Below are positions 25,992 through 37,984 of a DNA stretch of 64,000 nt, piece by piece; within the stretch, counting starts at the first letter, position 1, and each line of letters opens with the position of its first letter. This DNA is from Diphasiastrum complanatum (lineage: Eukaryota; Streptophyta; Lycopodiopsida; Lycopodiales; Lycopodiaceae), in assembly GCA_029204225.1 (NCBI GenBank), contig CM055097.1, positions 50,106,600 to 50,170,599 of the forward strand, written 5' to 3'. Under the pieces are notes generated by a model. The model saw only the letters and a program-made list of their open reading frames with translations. It was not told the DNA's origin and did not search any database. The position numbers and the translations under genes were made by a program.

Positions 25992-26673
25992 TGTAAAAAT
26001 TACAGCAAATAAGGATCCTAAAACACTTGAAATGATGAGGGAAACAATAGATTATGATTTCATAAGATTAGCACAAGTTGAACCATCAAAATCCATCAAA
26101 AATCTATGCTTGAACCTCACTAAATGGCCCAAATCCTTGAAGAAGGCTTCACACGTGTGAAAGTACGGCCTCCCACAGTCTGAGTACTGTACACCAGACC
26201 TACATTCAATCCTATAATCATTAGTAATCACAAGTACTCAAACAATTATGAACATAGAGAGCAATTGCACCATTATGAGAGAAAAATCATGAAATTGCTT
26301 GATTGATTTTGGTGAGATATCATCACCTATATATACATGATCCATCACGGTTTTGGGCAGGTATGAGTAGCCCTAAACCTATCCCTAATGCTAATTTTTG
26401 TGGATCTTTCATCCCTACCAAGTTAGGGTTGGAATCTTGGAGATCCCTCAACAATGCAAAAATTACCAAAAATAGCTCCTATTTTTTCTCCCTTGTATCT
26501 AAGCATAATTTGGACTCATTCCAAAGGTTCTAACACTTAGGTCTACTTGAGAACATCCTTATGAATGGAATCCTATGCTATTTGGCACGTGTGACAAGCC
26601 ACATCATGACCATTTAACTATTTACAAGTCATATGACCAAAACTAGTCAAGCTAGAATTGTGAATTTTTAACA
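25992..26673 (-). repeat. 3' LTR of the nested copia element
   Basis: 682 bp. The minus strand begins TGTTAAAAATTCACAATTC and ends TTTTTACA. It differs from the 5' LTR by three substitutions (A/T in CATAAGATT, G/T in AATTTTTGTGG, A/G in AAATAGCTCC). It is flanked inside by the polypurine tract. Confidence 0.96.
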
Positions 26674-26687
26674 CTCCTCCTCACTAT

Positions 26688-29600
26688 CTAGCTTGGTTCA
26701 ATCATTGCTTTACTAATCACTCCAAGTGATGATCTGAACTTCATAAAAGGTGTCCTTTGAAGTGGTTTAGTAAGTAGATCAGCTACACATTCATTGCTTG
26801 GAACATGCTCCAAAGCAATCTCCTTGGCTTGCACCATTTCTCTCACAAAGTGATGGCATATCTCAATGTGCTTAGATCTTGCATGGAAGATTGGGTTAGA
26901 TGCAAGGTGTTGGGCTGATATATTGTCATTGTAGATGATTGGTGCCTCCTATGAATCCATGATCTTTAGTTCCACCAATAATCTCTTGATCCAAAGTACC
27001 TCCTTTGTAGTGGTTGTCAAAGCTTTGTACTCGGCCTCAGTTGAAGATAGAAATATAGTTTCTTGCTTTTTTTGAAAGCCATGAAACCATACCTTCTCCT
27101 ATGAAAGTTGAATAGGCACTTGTTGATTTCCTATCCCTCTTGTCCCCTGCAAAATCTGAATCACTAAATGCATGAAGGTTAATCACATCTCCTCTATATA
27201 GAATCCCAAAATCCAATGTACCCGAGATGTATCTTAGAATCCTCTTAGCCTTTTTCCAATGGATATTCAATGGCTTTTGCATGGATTGGCTCAACCTACA
27301 TACACTAAAGCTAAGATCTGGTCTAGTTATAGTGATCCACATTAAGGAACCTATAAGTTGCCTAAACAAAGTGATGTCCATGAAGGATCTTTCATCATCT
27401 TCATTTGGCACTTTTACATCTTGCTCCATTGGTGTGTCAACACTTTTGCATACTTCCATCTTAAACTTCTTCAAAAGACTTTGAGCATAGTTTACTTGAC
27501 TTATAAAGATAAAATCAGACCCTCTAAGTACTTCTATGCCTAAGATGAAGTGAAGACACCCTAGATCTACCATCTTGAACTCTAAGGATAGATCTATCTT
27601 GATTTTTTCAATACCATCAACACTATTTCCACTAATGATGATGTCATCTACATAAATGAGTAAAAGTACAATACCAACATCATCAAACTTAATGTAAAGA
27701 GTGGGATCATATTCACTTTGAACAAAAGAAAGTGAAATAAGATAGCAATGTAGTCTTGAATTCCAAGATCTTGAGGCTTGCTTCAAGCCATAGATGCTTC
27801 TTTGAAGATGGCATACTTTGTTCTCCATTCCATGCTTGATGAACCCTTGTGGCTGCTCCATATAGATATCCTCTTCCAAAAAACCATTCAAGAAAGCATT
27901 AGAGACATCCATTTGACATAGAATTCATCCAAAATGTGATGCAAGTGCAATGATTAGTCTTATTGTGACCATCTTGGCCACGGGTGCAAAAGTTTTCTCA
28001 TAGTCTATCCCTCTCTCTTGAGCATAACCTTTTGCAACTAATCTTGCTTTATGTTTGTTAACACTCCCATTTGCATTCAACTTAAGCTTGAAGACCCACT
28101 TGCATCCTATTACATTCCTTTGAGGTCTCTCAACAAGCAACCAAGTTTCATTCTCAATCAAGGCATCATACTCATCCAACATAGCTTTATACCATGCTTT
28201 GGAGTTCAATGCATCTTCAACATTAGACGGTTCTTCAAAACTAGATAAAGCATAAGAAGTGGATGAGATACCCTCAACTTGTTGTCCTTTGCCTTGATAT
28301 GTGAGCCTTGATGGCTCCACTTTTGCCCTTGAAGATCTCCTTGGTGTGATAGGTGGGTTTGGTGCTTGCTCCTCCATGAGCTCCTCCTCAAAACCAAGAT
28401 CTTGCTCCTCGGCCATCTTCTTCTTGATTGTTGGAGCACTTGAGCCTTCTTCAAGCATATGCATATGATGTTCATCAAAGATGACATCCCTTGAAACAAC
28501 AAATTTGTTCAAGGATGAGAGATAGACTTTGTAGCCCTTGCTTGAGCTTGCATATCCAAGCATGATCCCTCTTGTGGAAGATGAATCCTCCTTGGTTCTT
28601 GTTTCCAATGGCACATGCACATAACATATACACCCAAAAACTTTCAAGTGATTAAGATTGGGTTTCTTTCCATACAACATCTCATAAGGAGTTTTGCCTT
28701 CAATTGTTTTGCAAGACACCCTATTCATCAAGTAGTTTGCACATACAAGAGACTCACCCCAAAAGGATTTGGGCAAACAAGCATCTAATCTTAAAGCCTT
28801 AGAACATTCACATAATGTTCTATTCCTTCTTTCAGCAACTCCATTTTGTTGAGGAGTGTAAGGACAAGAAGTCTCTTTCTTGATCCCTTCCTCCTCACAA
28901 AAGGCCTTGAACTCATTGGAGATGAATTCTCCACCATTGTCACTTCTAAGAATCTTGATGCTATGATTATGATGCTTTTCCACAAACAACTTGAACTTTA
29001 CAAAAGTATCAAATACTTGAGACTTGAAGGAAAGTAAGAACACCCAACAATATCTTGAGTAGTCATCAATGAAGGTTAAAAACATGGATGAACCTCCATT
29101 ATATTTGGTGCTAGCAATGTGCACATCCGAGTGTATGAGTTCAAGAGGATGAGATGACTTTGTGATGGAGTTAGGAAACACCTTCTTATGTGCCTTGGAT
29201 AAGGCACAAGATTCACAAACCTTGTCTTCATTCCCAATAGACCTTGGTAGGCCTAAAGCATACTCCTTCTTGATCATAGCCTCCATGGAACCCGAGTTGA
29301 CATGTCCAAGTCTTTTGTGCCATAAAGTAAAGGTAGATATCTTGCTCTTCTCGGCCAACATGACAACATTAGTATCCACAAATGCATCCAGCTTATAAAG
29401 TTTGCCAAGTCTAGTGCCCTTAGCCACTATATTACCCTTCTTCTTGATGAAACATTCATTTGAAGCAAAGTCAACATTGAAACCATTGTCTACCATTTGC
29501 CCAACACTTAGTAGATTCTTTGTTATTGTAGGAATGTACAAAACACCTTCTATGTTGATCTTTTTGGAAGATCCTAAGTAAAGGGGAATGCTACCAACTC

Positions 29601-30657
29601 CTTCAATCTTACAAGCTTCATCATTTGCTGTATAGATAGACTTTATAGGTCCATCATAAGATAAGAGAGAAGAGAAAAACTCCCTTTTACTAGTCATGTG
29701 TGAACTAGCACCCGAGTCAATCCACCAAGGATCTTCTCCTTTGAAGCTTGTTGAAGAAAATATGGACATCATGAGAGAGTCCTCATGTGAACTCTCCTCC
29801 TCCTCCTCTTTGCTCATGTTGGCTTGGCTTTGATCTTGCTTCCTCTTGAAGCATTCCGAGGCATAATGCCCCATCTTGCTACAATAGTAGCACTTCACCT
29901 TTGATTTGTCCTTCTTGACTTTGGTGGTTGATGGAGATGCCTTTGGGGGTCCTTCTTGATCCTCAAGCTTTGTAGACTTCTTGAATGTTGATCCTTTGCC
30001 TTTGGACTTGCCTTTGCCTTTGGTGAAGAGAGCTTGGTCATCTCCACCTTGGATGGAAAGCCTATCCATCCTCTCTTGCATTTGGCTCCTTCTTGATTCC
30101 TCGGCCATGAGCGTGCCTTGGAGTTCTTCAAGTATGGGTAGCTTACCCATAATTGCATATCCCTGAACAAAATTGTCAAATTCAAAGCTTAGTCCATTCA
30201 ATATGAGTTGAACAAGCTCTTCATCCTTGATAGGGTCACCTATAAAGGCTAGCTCTTTGTTCAATTCCTTTACTCTTAGGACAAAAGTATGTGCACTCTC
30301 TCCTTTCTTTTGATAGCTTCTATAGATTTGATTCTTCAAAGCTAACATTCTAGTTTGGTTCTTGGATTCATAGACCTTTTGCAAAGTCTCCCAAGCATCT
30401 TGAGCTGAAGTGCAATCTCCTACCTCTCTTAAGAGTTCATTTGCAACATTCATTTTTATGCAATGTAGTGCAACATTGCACCTCTTGATGTATTTGGCTT
30501 TTTCTTGAGGATGAATAGGTTCACCCTCCTTACCATTTACAATTTCCATCAGATCTTGCATGATCATGATAGATTCCATTCTAACTTTCCATATGGAATA
30601 GTTAGTTTTGTTGAGCCTTTCATTAGTATCCAAAAGATATGCATTTATAGATGCCAT
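26688..30657 (-). pseudogene. Copia Gag-Pol polyprotein, nearly complete
   Basis: This is the full gag-protease-integrase-RT-RNase H order of Ty1/copia. From ATG 30657 a 910-codon frame holds gag (YSIWKVRMES near residue 20), a CX2CX4HX4C knuckle (C256, C259, H264, C269) and protease (WWIDSGAS, D314). Integrase HHCC follows (H447, H452, C481, C484), then the D511/D573/E609 triad with 35 residues between the last two, and the start of the reverse transcriptase. TGA at 27927-27925 replaces an expected tryptophan after ASHFG. The same frame reopens with LNGFLEE and YVDDIIISGN. A T7 run (plus 27067-27073) shifts the frame after SWLSKK, and a TAG lies at 26951-26949 in RNase H. The final stop is at 26688. 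Three small lesions, all other motifs intact. Confidence 0.93.
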
Positions 30658-31456
30658 CTAGTCTCCTAATCAAGGACTTGACACAAATGAAGGTTACTTC
30701 TATTGATTTGATTGAAGGTCTACCTTATCCCACTTCTTAGGGACCTGAAAAGATCAGTAATAGACTTCCTATAAAGATCTAAGAATGATCTCTAACAAAA
30801 TCAAATCATAGAATACTAGAAACAATGCACTTGCTTGATTGAAGTAGACAATACTAGTAGAATTGCCCCTCTTTCTATAAAGAACATTAAAGCTTCCAAA
30901 TGATCTGATAAAGAGTGAATTTCAGCAACCTAATATACTTCCAAAATCACTTGTAAAAGATCTAAATGGAACTTAATGAGGATGCAACACAATCTACTAT
31001 CCAATCACAAGCAAAAAATGATCAAAATTGATGAAAAATTGATCTAATTTGGTGCATAAGTCAAGCAATGGTTGGACTGAACCTAAATCACTTTAGGAGG
31101 TGCCTACTACACCTTAGAACAGCCTTGAAGAGTCCCCAAAACTCTGATCTTCCCTCTCCTTGAATGCTAGAAAGCCTCCTCTATGAAATCACCTCCAAAA
31201 CTCGCTTAGAAATCAATGCTTGGAGCAAGCAAAACTTGCTATCTTGGTAATGTGAATTGAATTCAACTTTGCCTCTGGTTTTAGACACCTAAACACCTGC
31301 AAATGAAGTCACACAACACCAATCTCCAATGTATTTGACTCACTTTGAGTTCTAGAATCAATACTAGATGCTAAGATCCAATCTACACAAGATTTAGATC
31401 AAAAATTGTGATAAAATTGAATGCAAACCAAGGATTTAGCTCATTTCAGCCTTTAG
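30658..31456 (-). other. Leader between primer site and gag of the nested element
   Basis: About 800 bp with no coding potential. It is expected to carry the RNA packaging and dimerisation signals, which cannot be recognised by eye. Confidence 0.6.
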
Positions 31457-31468
31457 GCTCTGATACCA
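31457..31468 (-). other. Primer-binding site (tRNA-iMet) of the nested element
   Basis: The minus strand reads TGGTATCAGAGC directly after the LTR end TTTTTACA. Confidence 0.95.
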
Positions 31469-32150
31469 TGTAAAAATTACAGCAAATAAGGATCCTAAAA
31501 CACTTGAAATGATGAGGGAAACAATAGATTATGATTTCATATGATTAGCACAAGTTGAACCATCAAAATCCATCAAAAATCTATGCTTGAACCTCACTAA
31601 ATGGCCCAAATCCTTGAAGAAGGCTTCACACGTGTGAAAGTACGGCCTCCCACAGTCTGAGTACTGTACACCAGACCTACATTCAATCCTATAATCATTA
31701 GTAATCACAAGTACTCAAACAATTATGAACATAGAGAGCAATTGCACCATTATGAGAGAAAAATCATGAAATTGCTTGATTGATTTTGGTGAGATATCAT
31801 CACCTATATATACATGATCCATCACGGTTTTGGGCAGGTATGAGTAGCCCTAAACCTATCCCTAATGCTAATTTTGGTGGATCTTTCATCCCTACCAAGT
31901 TAGGGTTGGAATCTTGGAGATCCCTCAACAATGCAAAAATTACCAAAAATGGCTCCTATTTTTTCTCCCTTGTATCTAAGCATAATTTGGACTCATTCCA
32001 AAGGTTCTAACACTTAGGTCTACTTGAGAACATCCTTATGAATGGAATCCTATGCTATTTGGCACGTGTGACAAGCCACATCATGACCATTTAACTATTT
32101 ACAAGTCATATGACCAAAACTAGTCAAGCTAGAATTGTGAATTTTTAACA
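31469..32150 (-). repeat. 5' LTR of the nested copia element
   Basis: 682 bp with TG...CA ends. It is followed on the plus strand by the target duplication TTTTG. It should hold the promoter of the element on the minus strand. Confidence 0.96.
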
Positions 32151-32643
32151 TTTTGCAGGTGACAAAGTGGATAGAAGATCAACAAGTGCCTTTGCCACCT
32201 TTCTATGTGATGGAGTAGTATCATGGCTTTCCAAAAAGCAAGATACCATCTCCCTATCTTCCACAGAATCCGAATACAAGGCCTTGACATCAACATGCAA
32301 GGAGGTCTTGTGGCTCAAAAGGCTATTAGTGGAGCTTCATGTCATGGAGGAGGAGATCCCTATCATCTATTGTGACAACCAATCAGCCCAATCACTTGCA
32401 ACTAATCCTACATTCCATGCAAGGAGCAAACACATCGAAATTGCTCATCATTTCGTGAGGGAAAAAGTGCAAGCTAAAGAGATCAAGCTCCAACATGTGC
32501 CATCATCAAGTTGCTTGGCTGATTTGTTTACTAAACCTTTACCTAAAGATTCATTTGTCAAGCTTAGATTTTCAATTGGAGTTATTGATAAAAGGCTAGA
32601 TTTGAGGAGGAGTGTGAAAAATTGCCTACATTGGCAAATCTAG
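32151..32643 (+). pseudogene. RNase H end of the host copia, after the nested insertion
   Basis: It continues the reverse transcriptase-RNase H of 24814-25991 in register: DRRSTSAFATFL, SWLSKKQDTISLSSTESEYKA, EVLWLKRLLVEL, CDNQSAQSLATNP, HARSKHIEIAHHFVRE and the terminal LADLFTKPLP. These are the usual RNase H landmarks of Ty1/copia, including the D and E metal ligands (SSTESEY, YCDN). The stop is at 32641-32643 and the final codons run into the polypurine tract and LTR. The domain itself has no lesions. Confidence 0.92.
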
Positions 32644-33237
32644 CCATGTAGAATATTGTACATTTTGTCAATATTGTTTGTTGGTTACTTGAATGGCCAA
32701 AGTGCCACTTGTACATACACACCTAAAGTAGGTTACCACGAGTCAAGAGGAGTGGTTGTGTCTATTTGGTAGTGATTCCTACGTTGTAGCATCTAGACCA
32801 TGATTTATGATGAGATTTGTACCTACCATGCACCTACCAAGCATGACTCTTGGATCTAGGCTAGGGTTTTCACATTAGGGCAAGAAAGTGGAGTCTACTT
32901 CCTTATTACATGCTGGATTTTCACCTAACTTTGCAAAGGAAGTGTGTTTTACTATGTATTTCCATTCTCCATAGTGAGAAGATAGAAACTTTTTGGAGCC
33001 TCAAGGAGAAACTCGAGTTTCCTCTCATTGTATGGTGATTACTCTATTTTTCCAATGAAACCCAGCTTTGGCACTTTGTAAACACTGTCTACAGGCCGTA
33101 CTACAGCCTTATTTCCACACGTGTGGAGTTGGATTAGACTATTTGATCAATGCTTTGATTGTCTCTACTTGTTTCCTATCAAGCTGCTAAACTAGATCTT
33201 GTTTTCTGATGACTAGTTTCTGATAGATTGTTTAACA
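32613..33237 (+). repeat. Probable 3' LTR of the host copia
   Basis: It follows the purine tract TTTGAGGAGGAG and begins TGTGAAAAATTGCC. The end at TTGTTTAACA is chosen by the CA rule and is less certain. No 5' partner is present. It contains a CACACGTGTGG motif. Confidence 0.6.
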
Positions 33238-33253
33238 AGCATACAATCACCTC

Positions 33254-33768
33254 GTGGATCATTCAAAGATCCATTTATGGTCCTTAGTACTGTACTTTTC
33301 ACAAGAGAGACTGGCTGCATTGCACAAGGCTTGGGATAGATACGGCTATTCCATCATGGCTGGTGGGTGGACTGATCGTCGCAGACGTCCACTCATCAAC
33401 GTGATTGTTTCCAGTTGTTACGGTTCCATGTTCTTGCACAGCATCAACGCCTCCGAGGCAGGGAGGGAGAGTGCATTCGACTGAGTACATTTACGGCATC
33501 ATTCGCGCGGCGATAGAGGAGGTCGGGCCACAGCGCGTTGTCTAGGTATAATATTCTTTCATTAGTTGCTTGCTCATTTGCTGTTTGATGTTGATACAAT
33601 AGTCCTGCGTAGTTTTCGATTGATTGCAATGTGTTTCCGAGCTGTGAACTGATCGTGTGAACGTATCGCAAAAGGTTGTGACGGACAATGCGTCCAACTG
33701 TCGTGGTATGGGGGAGCTTCTTATGGCAGACTACCCCTCCATTGTCTGGACTCCATGTGCCGCACATG
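33254..33768 (+). pseudogene. hAT transposase fragment (DUF659)
   Basis: The frame encodes GYSIMAGGWTDRRRRPLINVIVSS and FLHSINASEAG, the hallmark of DUF659 in plant hAT-type transposases (a -W-D-R-P-L-N- pattern). After a frame change near 33477, EYIYGIIRAAIEEVG follows. From about 33670, VVTDNASNCRGMGELLMADYP and WTPCAAH continue the same domain. Some 120 bases between the two blocks do not match and may be an intron or an insertion. The zinc-finger BED N terminus and the hAT dimerisation C terminus are missing, so it is a relic. No terminal inverted repeats were found nearby. Confidence 0.75.
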
Positions 33769-33856
33769 AAAAAATAACTTTGTTTTGTAAAAGAATATGA
33801 GCGACCAAACTTAGCTTACTTTTGAAGAGAAATCTATCTTTGTGTGCGTGTGTGTG

Positions 33857-33858
<2 letters not shown>

Positions 33859-33901
<43 letters not shown>
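33859..33901. repeat. (AT)n microsatellite
   Basis: About 21 AT units after a TG-rich stretch. Confidence 0.97.
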
Positions 33902-33902
<1 letters not shown>

Positions 33903-34125
33903 TAGTTGCTTGTGCCCGTCGATGACGGTCAATGGGCACTTATCCACAAAAAGTGTTTATATATTTTTGGAAGTTGTGTTTTTTTTTTACCTTTTAAAAA
34001 ACACCTATTTAGCTTTTCTTTTTGCAAATGGGTGATATTTTTTGCCGACAAAGTGTGACATTTTTGTCGGCAAAAGCATGACATTTTTACGACACCTCAC
34101 ACATTCTCTCTCTAAAATGGTTGTA

Positions 34126-34128
<3 letters not shown>

Positions 34129-34159
<31 letters not shown>
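34129..34159. repeat. (TA)n microsatellite
   Basis: About 15 TA units. Confidence 0.95.
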
Positions 34160-34162
<3 letters not shown>

Positions 34163-34659
34163 AACTTACGTACAGTTTTGCACATGTGTATGGGTGCACC
34201 CATGCATCCTCCTCCCCCACCCATACATACACATTTTTTAACTAAAATAGGTGGGAAAGAGGATGCATGTATGGGGAGGAGCATGCATGGCTCTCCTCCC
34301 CGTGAATGCATGCATGCACTGGCCACTGTCCAACCTCCAAGTGGCAATCCATGGCCCCTTACAGCCAAGTGACAACCCATATTAAATGAGTTTCCAAGAT
34401 ATTCACCTTATAATTAATTAACCATTTTTTATGGGGACTTTATAATAAATGGTTTTAAGGTCCACTTCATTCTCTCTCTTTTTCTTGGTTTCTAATCAAT
34501 GATTCTCTCTCTATTCTTGGATTTCTAATGAATCTCTCTCTCTCTCTTGCTAATGTATCTCTCTCTCTCGCATTTTGGATTTGCCTTTTCTCTCTCTCTC
34601 TCTCGCGTTTTGGAGTCCTTTCTCTTTCTCTAGCGCACGTTTTGGAGGCGGATTGGATC

Positions 34660-34665
<6 letters not shown>

Positions 34666-34707
<42 letters not shown>
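34666..34707 (+). repeat. (CT)n microsatellite
   Basis: About 21 units, within a wider CT-rich stretch 34460-34760. Confidence 0.97.
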
Positions 34708-34710
<3 letters not shown>

Positions 34711-35972
34711 TGTGTGGATCGTGTCTGTCTCTTTGTGTCATTGGATCGTGTCTGTCTCTTTGTGTCATTGCGACTGGCAGGAGCTTCTTTGGGAGAGTCC
34801 AATACTGGAGCGACTGGCGAGGCGTGTGAAGCTGCTGCAGTGGGCTTGATCAAGCGTGGCGCAGGCCACCCTTGCAATTTCAGATTCAATGGTATGAAGA
34901 GGTGAGTGTGGTAAATCTCCAAGTACTGCGATTTCTGATGTAGAACCCAGGACATTTTGTCCTCATCGTCTGTACTGATCTTTTTCTTCTCCTCCAGATT
35001 TTAGATAAAGAGGTAGCGTTGTATACTGATCGTCTAGATCATTTATACACAATCAGCGTTGCTACAACTATTTCACACGACTACTTCACAAAAGGTGGTG
35101 TTTAATTGTGTTCCTTCCAGGTATGAGTGTATGAAGCCAAGCTAATAAGTTGTTTCACAAATTTTTAAGGATGTGCTTTTGGTCTACCGACATTTCGAGC
35201 ATTGAACATTCATCTCTCTGTGTCTCCTTCTTCTTGCCCTCATTAGCCTTCTTACCGTTGATATGCTTAGCTTAACAACTTGGAAATGATTTCAGCTGGA
35301 GGCTTTGGACTTGCAGACACCTTACACAACAGAACAGACGTGAAAAAGACGGCTTTTCTTTTTGTGCACGCTTCCCAGCCTTTTTTTCTTGATGTTCATA
35401 CTCGTATAAGCCTATTCCCGTTCACTACATTGTTGGAATAGTGACAACTTATTCTGGCAGTCGCACATTTGAATGCATAATAAATGAGAATTTTGATAAC
35501 TAAGATTGATACTCTTCAATCAGTAGCCTCTGGCACACATTAATTCATTTGTCCCTCCTTGCTTTAAAAGATTGTTAAGCATGGAGAAAGGGAAGGGGGC
35601 TCTTGCAACGTGGTCTTGCAGAAGGGATAGTAGGCTGATATTATGCTCACACACACACTCTCTCTCAATAACTGATTTGAAAGATGCCATCCCCTAACAA
35701 TGATGTTTCATGATTCAATAACCTCTCAGCTTCAATAACCTCTCAGCTACATGTACTATGTTGTTGTTTTTAGTCTTCAAATCACAAACTTTGTTCTGAT
35801 GTCTTTTCAGCATGTATATCACAAAGACTGCATTCTCAGATGGCTTACAGTGCCAAATTCTTGCCCATTTTGTTGGTTTGAAATGCCATTTGATGCAATG
35901 CTAAATTCTCAGTGAGCTATCTCATTCACAACATATTGCTTCGGCTTCCAGGAAACAAACGCTTGAAGCTGG

Positions 35973-36042
<70 letters not shown>
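35973..36042 (+). repeat. (CT)n microsatellite
   Basis: About 35 units. It is paired with a second array about 100 bp downstream. Confidence 0.97.
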
Positions 36043-36043
<1 letters not shown>

Positions 36044-36144
36044 ACTGTACAGGCAGACAACTCTCTCAGGATCGCGACTGTGTAGCTCTCTCAGGATCGT
36101 GACTGGCGCCTCTCTCTGGCATCGGCTCTCTCCCAGGTACCAGC

Positions 36145-36146
<2 letters not shown>

Positions 36147-36214
<68 letters not shown>
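36147..36214 (+). repeat. (CT)n microsatellite
   Basis: About 34 units. The spacer to the previous array carries three CTCTCTC-GGATCG/GGCATCG-like subrepeats. Confidence 0.97.
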
Positions 36215-36216
<2 letters not shown>

Positions 36217-36369
36217 ACTGGGTGCAAATTGACGGCTGGATCGTGTTTTGTAATTTATCAGGCAGGAGACTGATTTGCAGCTATCTGGATAGTTGAAAAG
36301 ATTATGAGAAGCTATCTGGAAGTTGTTTTTCAGATTATGAGAGTTTCAGGTTCATACATAACTAATCAC

Positions 36370-36981
36370 TACGAATAGCCATTCATAGATACAGTAATGT
36401 ACTTCAGTACCGTAGGATTTTTGAGGATCGTCTTCTGGAATGTTTCGTTCCACTTTACCACCAAGATCAGCGCCCACATCTGCTGCCTTTTTGTGTAGAT
36501 CCCTCCATTGACACGATCGAATAGAGCTACAGAAGAACCACCCAAACCATAGTCGACAATAGATTCATAACGACCTGTCCAGTCATTACCATAGTAAAGC
36601 TTGAAAAGGACAATGGCTATGAAGAGGATGATTAGGCCATTGGCTGTCAGTAGGAATCCCATGACAGATCCAGCACGAAAAGCAACAATAAACGCTTCAC
36701 CTACTCCTTTGCGAGCTTCCAAAGTTGTTCTTGCATTTGCATAGGTTGCAACTTTCATTTCAAGATAACCCGATAAAGTAGATGTAAGGGCGCCCAAAAT
36801 GAAAGCTATTGTGCTGAACAATGCATTGGCTAAAGGGGGAGCACACAATTCAGAAGGATTTGCTTTGCAAGACACCCACTTTGTACTGAACCCACCAATA
36901 GACCCCGGGAATAAAAATATGAAAACTGAAAATACCGCCATGAAAGATATCGGTATTCTGTTGTCAGAAATGACTCTACCC
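36370..36981 (-). pseudogene. AVP1: Vacuolar H+-pyrophosphatase (type I) fragment
   Basis: The intact protein pumps protons across the vacuolar membrane using pyrophosphate. The minus strand shows GFSTKW, ALFSTIAFILGALTSTLSGYL, MKVATYANARTTLEARKGVG, AFIVAFRAGSVMGFLLTANG, LFKLYYGNDW and [11 protein letters not shown]...GGIYTK. This is the region from about the third membrane span to the pyrophosphate-binding motif. The DVGADL motif that should follow is readable only in a shifted frame, after an A-run in the lysine codon. Another shift precedes MAVFSVF, where ESFLTTEYRY is in a different frame. The block begins at a good splice acceptor (TTTTTGCAG at 36982), so it derives from a genomic copy with introns and not from a processed mRNA. 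The rest of the gene is absent. Confidence 0.85.
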
Positions 36982-37348
36982 CTGCAAAAATAAATCATAT
37001 TTGCAGGTGTTTTTTGAATCCAAAATACACTTTCAATGACATTTTAAGTGTGATTTTCTAAGGTGGATTCAATGAAACCGTAGACCTGCTCAAATGTGCT
37101 ATAAAACAGTTTTTAAATCTAATTTACAGTCTATTCTTGGCCTTCTAAAAGCTTATAAAACCTTGCAAATCATATTATTGTGAAGCATAGATCGATTTGT
37201 AACATTATACAGTATTGTTAGAATCTGATTTTTTTGCAGTTATTTTGAATAACGTGGAAAAGGCAAGAATTGAATGCATTATCCCTCCTTAGAGCGTGCA
37301 CTGGAGTCGCTATCCTGGTGCGCGCCCTCCTCACAGTCCGTGCATATA

Positions 37349-37391
<43 letters not shown>

Positions 37392-37984
37392 AGAGATTCT
37401 TTAATACTGTAAAAGGGGATTCTTTAATGCTTTTGATACTATCAATATTCGTCAAGTAGGATTGTTTGCAGTACGATTGTTTACTCTGCTTCAGCCAAGT
37501 TAACTTGAAGTTTAGTGTTCAAAGTGCTAAGGTCTTTTAGATGTTTTGTCTATCCCATTATTGGAAAAAACCATTGAAATGCAAACCATTTTTTTGAGAT
37601 TTGATTATGCCGCAGTATAAGAAAGTTCTATCACGTTCAAGAGAGGGAATTAACCTATTGTATGAGACTTCCCATTCCTTGAGGTGCCCAGTTGTAAGTG
37701 TTATTTGGATCATTATTGAAATCTTGGTCCAAGTTTGTGTTGTTGCTTAACTAATTTGCCTAATGCCTAAAGACTGTGTATTAAAGGGAATAAAATCGCA
37801 CCCCATAATTCCTTAACCCTAATCTACTTATACGTAATCTTCACCCCCGAACCATTGATCTGTCTCTCACTCTCTTAATACAAGTTTTCATGTATTTGAT
37901 TGTTTCCCAATGTTTGATATAAAATCTGATGGTTTTTTGTTCCAATTTTTGCAGGTGTTGCATTTGAGGGAGTGATTCCATGAC
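36982..37984 (+). other. No gene recognised
   Basis: On the minus strand the first part may be old intron sequence of the H+-PPase relic. A (CT)n array lies at 37353-37388. The 5' end of the Helitron that follows could not be located. Confidence 0.4.
37353..37388 (+). repeat. (CT)n microsatellite
   Basis: About 18 units. Confidence 0.96.

Larger units (their letters stand above)
25992..32150 (-). mobile_element. Complete Ty1/copia retrotransposon nested in another copia
   Basis: A 6159-bp element. It has two 682-bp LTRs with three differences by eye, a tRNA-iMet primer site, gag-pol and a polypurine tract (minus strand GTGAGGAGGAG beside 26673). The target duplication is TTTTG at 25987-25991 and 32151-32155. 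Removing the element restores the RNase H reading ...SDSDF-AGDK of the host copy. Near-identical LTRs mean a recent insertion. Its own pol carries two stops and one homopolymer shift, so it may have moved by proteins supplied in trans, or the lesions are newer or assembly errors. Confidence 0.96.
34160..36368 (+). other. No gene recognised; CT-rich region
   Basis: Coding-looking frames here are only translations of CT repeats. Between the arrays there are two direct copies of a 27-bp GGATCGTGTCTGTCTC-type unit (about 34717-34770) and several short CTCTCTGGATCGTGACTGGC-like motifs. No homologous protein was seen. Confidence 0.4.

Noticed and set aside
33844-34372. IYIYIY-type frames
   Set aside because: They are translations of the (AT)n arrays.
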